Assembly: GCA_002013415.1 (NCBI GenBank)
Contig: MAEX01000010.1
Coordinates: 62,001 to 126,000 of the forward strand
Direction of reading: 5' to 3'
DNA length: 64,000 nucleotides
Origin: Mycobacterium sp. D16Q14
Lineage (GTDB): Bacteria; Actinomycetota; Actinomycetes; Mycobacteriales; Mycobacteriaceae
Both the position numbers and the translations under genes were made by a program. This document shows positions 60,869-64,000 of the stretch, one piece after another. Within the stretch, counting starts at the first letter, position 1. The number at the start of each line of letters is the position of its first letter. The notes beneath the pieces are model-generated. The model saw only the letters and a program-made list of their open reading frames with translations. It ran no database searches and was not told the origin of the DNA.

Positions 60869-62446
60869 ATGACTCTGGTGGGTGAGCAGAACAGGGCTGA
60901 GCACTCCCGGCTCGTCGCCGAGCTGCGGGAGCGGCTCGCGCATGCGGCGCTCGGGGGCACCGAACAGTCCCGGCAGCGACATGTGGACCGGGGCAAGCTC
61001 CTGCCGCGCGATCGTGTCGAGGCGCTCCTCGATCCGGGCAGCCCGTTCCTGGAACTATCTGCGCTGGCGGCCAACGGCATGTACGACGATGACGCTCCCG
61101 GGGCGAGCATGATCGCCGGTATCGGCCGCGTCTCGGGGCGTGAATGCGTTATTGCGGCTAATGACGCGACGGTCAAGGGCGGCACCTATTACCCGATGAC
61201 GGTGAAGAAGCATTTGCGCGCCCAGGAAGTCGCGCTGCAGAACCGGCTGCCCTGCATCTATTTGGTCGACTCCGGTGGCGCCTTCCTGCCGAAGCAAGAC
61301 GAGGTGTTCCCGGACCGCGAGCACTTCGGCCGGATCTTCTACAACCAGGCCACAATGAGCGCCAAGGGAATTCCGCAAATCGCCGCCGTGCTGGGCAGTT
61401 GCACCGCGGGCGGCGCGTATGTGCCGGCGATGAGCGACGAGGCCGTTATCGTGCGCAAACAGGGCACGATCTTCCTGGGTGGTCCGCCGCTCGTGAAGGC
61501 TGCCACCGGCGAGGTGGTGACCGCCGAGGAGCTCGGCGGCGGCGACCTGCATTCGCGTACCTCGGGGGTGACCGACCACCTGGCTTCCGACGACAAGGAT
61601 GCTCTGCGGATCGTGCGTCGCATCGTGTCGACGCTGGCGCCCAGGGTGGAGGCGCCGTGGCCGGTTGTTGAAACGATTGCCCCGGAACGGGACCCGAACA
61701 CGCTGTATGACGTGGTGTCCACCGATCCGCGCATTCCGTATGACGTGCACGAAGTGATCGTCAGGTTGGTCGACGGCGGCACCTTCACCGAGTTCAAGGC
61801 GGAGTACGGAAAGTCGGTGGTGACGGGAACTGCGCGGCTGCACGGACACCCGGTCGGGATCATCGCGAACAATGGCGTGCTGTTCGCCGAAAGTGCTATG
61901 AAGGCAGCTCATTTCATCGAGCTCTGCGATCAGCGATGTATCCCGCTGGTGTTCTTGCAGAACATCTCCGGGTTCATGGTGGGCCGCGATTACGAGGCTG
62001 CCGGTATCGCTAAACATGGGGCAAAGATGGTCACCGCGGTGGCGTGTGCGCGGGTGCCCAAGCTGACCGTGGTGATCGGGGGCTCCTACGGGGCCGGCAA
62101 CTACTCGATGTGTGGGCGGGCGTACTCGCCGCGATTCCTCTGGATGTGGCCGAACGCCCGTATCTCGGTGATGGGTGGCGAACAGGCTGCCTCGGTACTC
62201 GCCACGGTGCGCGCTGATCAAGGCGCGGCATCGGGCAAGGAGTTCACGGAGGACGAGCAGGAAGCGTTCAAGGCGCCGATACGTGAACAGTATGAACGGC
62301 AAGGCAATCCGTACTACTCGACGGCACGCCTATGGGATGACGGGGTCATCGACCCCGCCGACACCCGAACGGTGCTCGGACTGGCGCTGGGCATCTGCGC
62401 CAACGCACCGCTGGAACCGGTTTCCTACGGCGTCTTCAGGATGTGA
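60869..62446 (+). CDS. accD: Acyl-CoA carboxylase beta subunit (carboxyltransferase; AccD1-like)
   Basis: 525 residues. The carboxyltransferase domains are marked by [25 protein letters not shown]-type [20 protein letters not shown] in the N-terminal half and [20 protein letters not shown] in the C-terminal half. Length and the SGGAFLPKQ and [11 protein letters not shown] blocks match methylcrotonoyl-CoA carboxylase beta (AccD1, leucine degradation). It pairs with the biotin-carrying alpha subunit downstream. The start ATG 60869 has GGAGCTGGGT upstream and lies 25 bases past the operator. Confidence 0.92.
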   Translation: MTLVGEQNRAEHSRLVAELRERLAHAALGGTEQSRQRHVDRGKLLPRDRVEALLDPGSPFLELSALAANGMYDDDAPGASMIAGIGRVSGRECVIAANDATVKGGTYYPMTVKKHLRAQEVALQNRLPCIYLVDSGGAFLPKQDEVFPDREHFGRIFYNQATMSAKGIPQIAAVLGSCTAGGAYVPAMSDEAVIVRKQGTIFLGGPPLVKAATGEVVTAEELGGGDLHSRTSGVTDHLASDDKDALRIVRRIVSTLAPRVEAPWPVVETIAPERDPNTLYDVVSTDPRIPYDVHEVIVRLVDGGTFTEFKAEYGKSVVTGTARLHGHPVGIIANNGVLFAESAMKAAHFIELCDQRCIPLVFLQNISGFMVGRDYEAAGIAKHGAKMVTAVACARVPKLTVVIGGSYGAGNYSMCGRAYSPRFLWMWPNARISVMGGEQAASVLATVRADQGAASGKEFTEDEQEAFKAPIREQYERQGNPYYSTARLWDDGVIDPADTRTVLGLALGICANAPLEPVSYGVFRM

Positions 62447-62463
62447 CGGTGATGTGGGGGTAC

Positions 62464-62479
62464 CTCCCGCTTGCGGGGG
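62464..62479 (+). other. Short hairpin with CUUG tetraloop between accD and accA
   Basis: CCTCCCG and its complementary CGGGGG arms (62464-62469 and 62474-62479) close on the loop CTTG (62470-62473), allowing one G-U pair. The gap 62447-62510 holds nothing else but the accA ribosome-binding AGAAGG. The hairpin could tune the ratio of AccD to AccA or be a dispersed small repeat; I see only one copy in the window. Confidence 0.4.
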
Positions 62480-62510
62480 CCGCTTGCGCGAAGAACAGAA
62501 GGTGCAGTCA

Positions 62511-64000
62511 GTGATTCGTTCAGTACTTATCGCCAACCGCGGCGAGATCGCGGTCCGCATCGCATCAACACTGCGAGCCATGGGAATTCGCTCCATCGCG
62601 ATCTATACCGATGCGGACACCGACCACCTCGCTGCCTGTGACGCCGCGGTGGGCCTCGGTGCGGATTCCGCAGGCTATCTCGATATCGATGCGATCATCA
62701 GCGCTGCCAAACAGGCCGGTGCCGACGCCATTCACCCCGGGTACGGATTCGTCTCGGAAAACGCCGATTTCGTCCGCGCATGTCAGTCGGCGGGCATCGT
62801 CTTCATCGGACCGCCTGCCGAAGCCATGGATGCGATGGGCGACAAGATCAGGGCCAAGGACACGGTTGCCGCGGCCGGCGAGCCGGTCGTGCCGGGCAGC
62901 GTGGGCGCCCTCTCGGATGCCGAGCTGGTCGCCGCGGCAGAGAAGATCGGTACCCCGCTGATCATCAAGCCGTCCGCGGGTGGCGGCGGCAAGGGCATGC
63001 GGGTGGTGCAGGACCTGAGTCAGGTGCCCGATGCGCTCGTCGCCTCCCGGCGCGAGGCCACCGCGATCTTTGGCGACGACACCTTGCTGATCGAGCGCTA
63101 CCTGGCCCGCCCCAGACATATTGAGGTTCAGATCTTCGGGGACACCCACGGCAATGTGGTGCACCTGGGCGAGCGCGAATGCAGTCTGCAACGCCGGCAC
63201 CAGAAGGTCATCGAAGAGGCGCCGTCACCACTGCTGACGCCGGAACTACGGGCCGCGATGGGGCAGACCGCATGCCAGATCGCGCGCAGTGTCGGATATT
63301 TCGGTGCCGGGACGGTCGAGTTCATCCTGGACAGCGACAGTCCTGAGTCCTACTACTTCATGGAGATGAACACTCGGCTGCAGGTGGAACATCCGGTCAC
63401 CGAGATGGTGACCGGTGTCGACCTGGTGCGGTGGCAGCTCCTGGTCGCGGACGGACAACGGCTCCCGTTGACGCAAGAGCAGATCTCGTTGACCGGCCAT
63501 GCCATCGAGGCGCGGGTGTATGCGGAGGACCCGGCCCGTGAGTTCCTGCCGACCGGTGGAACGGTTGCACTGGCAAGGTTTTCGGGCAGCGCACGTACGG
63601 ACACAGCATTGACGACGGGATCGGTGGTGGGTTCTCGGTTCGATCCGATGCTGGCCAAGGTCATCGCGCATGCGGCCGACCGCGAGACCGCGCTTGCCGA
63701 AGCCGACCTGGCTCTGGCCGAGACTCGGATACTCGGGGTGGGCACCAACATCGACTTCTTGCGCGCGCTGGTTACGAACCCTGTTGTGCTTTCGGGAGAT
63801 ATCGATACGGCGCTGCTCGACAAGATAGCCTCCGATTACCACCCTCCGGCCGTACCGTCCTGGGTGTGGTTGGCCGCTTCGGCCTTGTTGGACGGCAAAT
63901 CCGGCACCGGAACATTGTGGAACAGCAAGTCCGGGTGGCGTATCGGTGAACATGCGGCGCGTTCGTATCGGCTCCGGATCGGGGAGTCTGCCGAACTGGT
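62511..64000 (+). CDS. accA: Acyl-CoA carboxylase alpha subunit, biotin carboxylase part (AccA1-like, 3' end outside window)
   Basis: About 496 residues visible from GTG 62511, with AGAAGG eight bases upstream (a GTG at 62502 is possible). The biotin carboxylase N-terminus SVLIANRGEIAVRIASTLRA, the ATP-grasp Gly-rich loop KPSAGGGGKGMRVV, HLGERECSLQRRHQKVIEEA and EMNTRLQVEHPVTEM are present. The biotin carrier domain lies beyond the window. With AccD it carboxylates an acyl-CoA, probably 3-methylcrotonyl-CoA. Confidence 0.93.
   Translation, partial: MIRSVLIANRGEIAVRIASTLRAMGIRSIAIYTDADTDHLAACDAAVGLGADSAGYLDIDAIISAAKQAGADAIHPGYGFVSENADFVRACQSAGIVFIGPPAEAMDAMGDKIRAKDTVAAAGEPVVPGSVGALSDAELVAAAEKIGTPLIIKPSAGGGGKGMRVVQDLSQVPDALVASRREATAIFGDDTLLIERYLARPRHIEVQIFGDTHGNVVHLGERECSLQRRHQKVIEEAPSPLLTPELRAAMGQTACQIARSVGYFGAGTVEFILDSDSPESYYFMEMNTRLQVEHPVTEMVTGVDLVRWQLLVADGQRLPLTQEQISLTGHAIEARVYAEDPAREFLPTGGTVALARFSGSARTDTALTTGSVVGSRFDPMLAKVIAHAADRETALAEADLALAETRILGVGTNIDFLRALVTNPVVLSGDIDTALLDKIASDYHPPAVPSWVWLAASALLDGKSGTGTLWNSKSGWRIGEHAARSYRLRIGESAEL

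Overview
The window looks like chromosome from a rapidly growing mycobacterium, most likely of the Mycobacteroides (abscessus/chelonae) group. The reasons are high GC, two mce loci, many lipid-metabolism genes (FadD, crotonases, WS/DGAT, acyl-CoA carboxylase), an LCM-type methyltransferase array, ESX-type small proteins and many leaderless starts. The gene order follows the M. tuberculosis block from ptpB and pntAa/Ab/B through Rv0158, TB18.5, mce1R, fadD5 and mce1 to the pirin, sigG, Rv0183-Rv0185, Rv0187-Rv0188, ilvD and ricR genes, with many insertions. That comparison is from memory, not from a search. I see no rRNA, tRNA, CRISPR array, transposase or integrase.

Layout. 1-7270: the 3' part of an mce operon (mceA tail, mceB-F, a Mce-associated protein) and a DUF456 membrane protein. 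7279-11363: a PtpB-like phosphatase and NupG-like transporter on the minus strand, then an APH-like kinase and a crotonase. 11518-15213: four tandem SAM methyltransferase paralogues. 15291-17884: a compact cassette of an ESX-like small protein, a long protein with a C39-like cysteine-peptidase C-terminus, and an overlapping lipoprotein. This is the best candidate here for an undescribed effector/immunity-type system. 17926-22387: a glutathionyl-hydroquinone-reductase-like protein, the proton-translocating transhydrogenase pntAA-AB-B and a small exported protein. 22384-25854: LtrA, TetR, an alpha/beta hydrolase and an SRPBCC protein.

25822-36441: a divergent GntR (Mce1R-like) regulator, a crotonase, a FadD5-like ligase and a second mceA-F set. 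This set has no yrbE permease genes and no mam genes. Two tiny overlapping ORFs sit where yrbE would be expected. 36447-41332 (minus): a phosphodiester glycosidase, pirin, a zinc alcohol dehydrogenase with a KstR-type box upstream, and a FadD. 41430-44131: LemA among three paralogous single-pass membrane proteins. 44202-47192: a VOC protein, an exported M1 peptidase and a SigG-like sigma factor. 47233-53324: a DUF3556 protein and a monoacylglycerol lipase diverging from a perfect KstR box, a decayed DUF2236 (MpaB-type) gene next to an intact 18-bp palindrome, DUF2786, a metallohydrolase, an O-methyltransferase and a membrane protein. 53329-60166: an aldehyde dehydrogenase and TetR diverging from a palindrome, ilvD, WS/DGAT, and a copper module (DUF305 lipoprotein plus RicR/CsoR) behind two RicR boxes. 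60163-64000: a TetR repressor diverging from accD and accA across a long symmetrical operator.

Overall the region combines envelope lipid and sterol import (Mce), fatty-acid activation and oxidation, NADPH balance (Pnt), copper sensing and branched-chain metabolism. It is unusually rich in readable operators between divergent genes.
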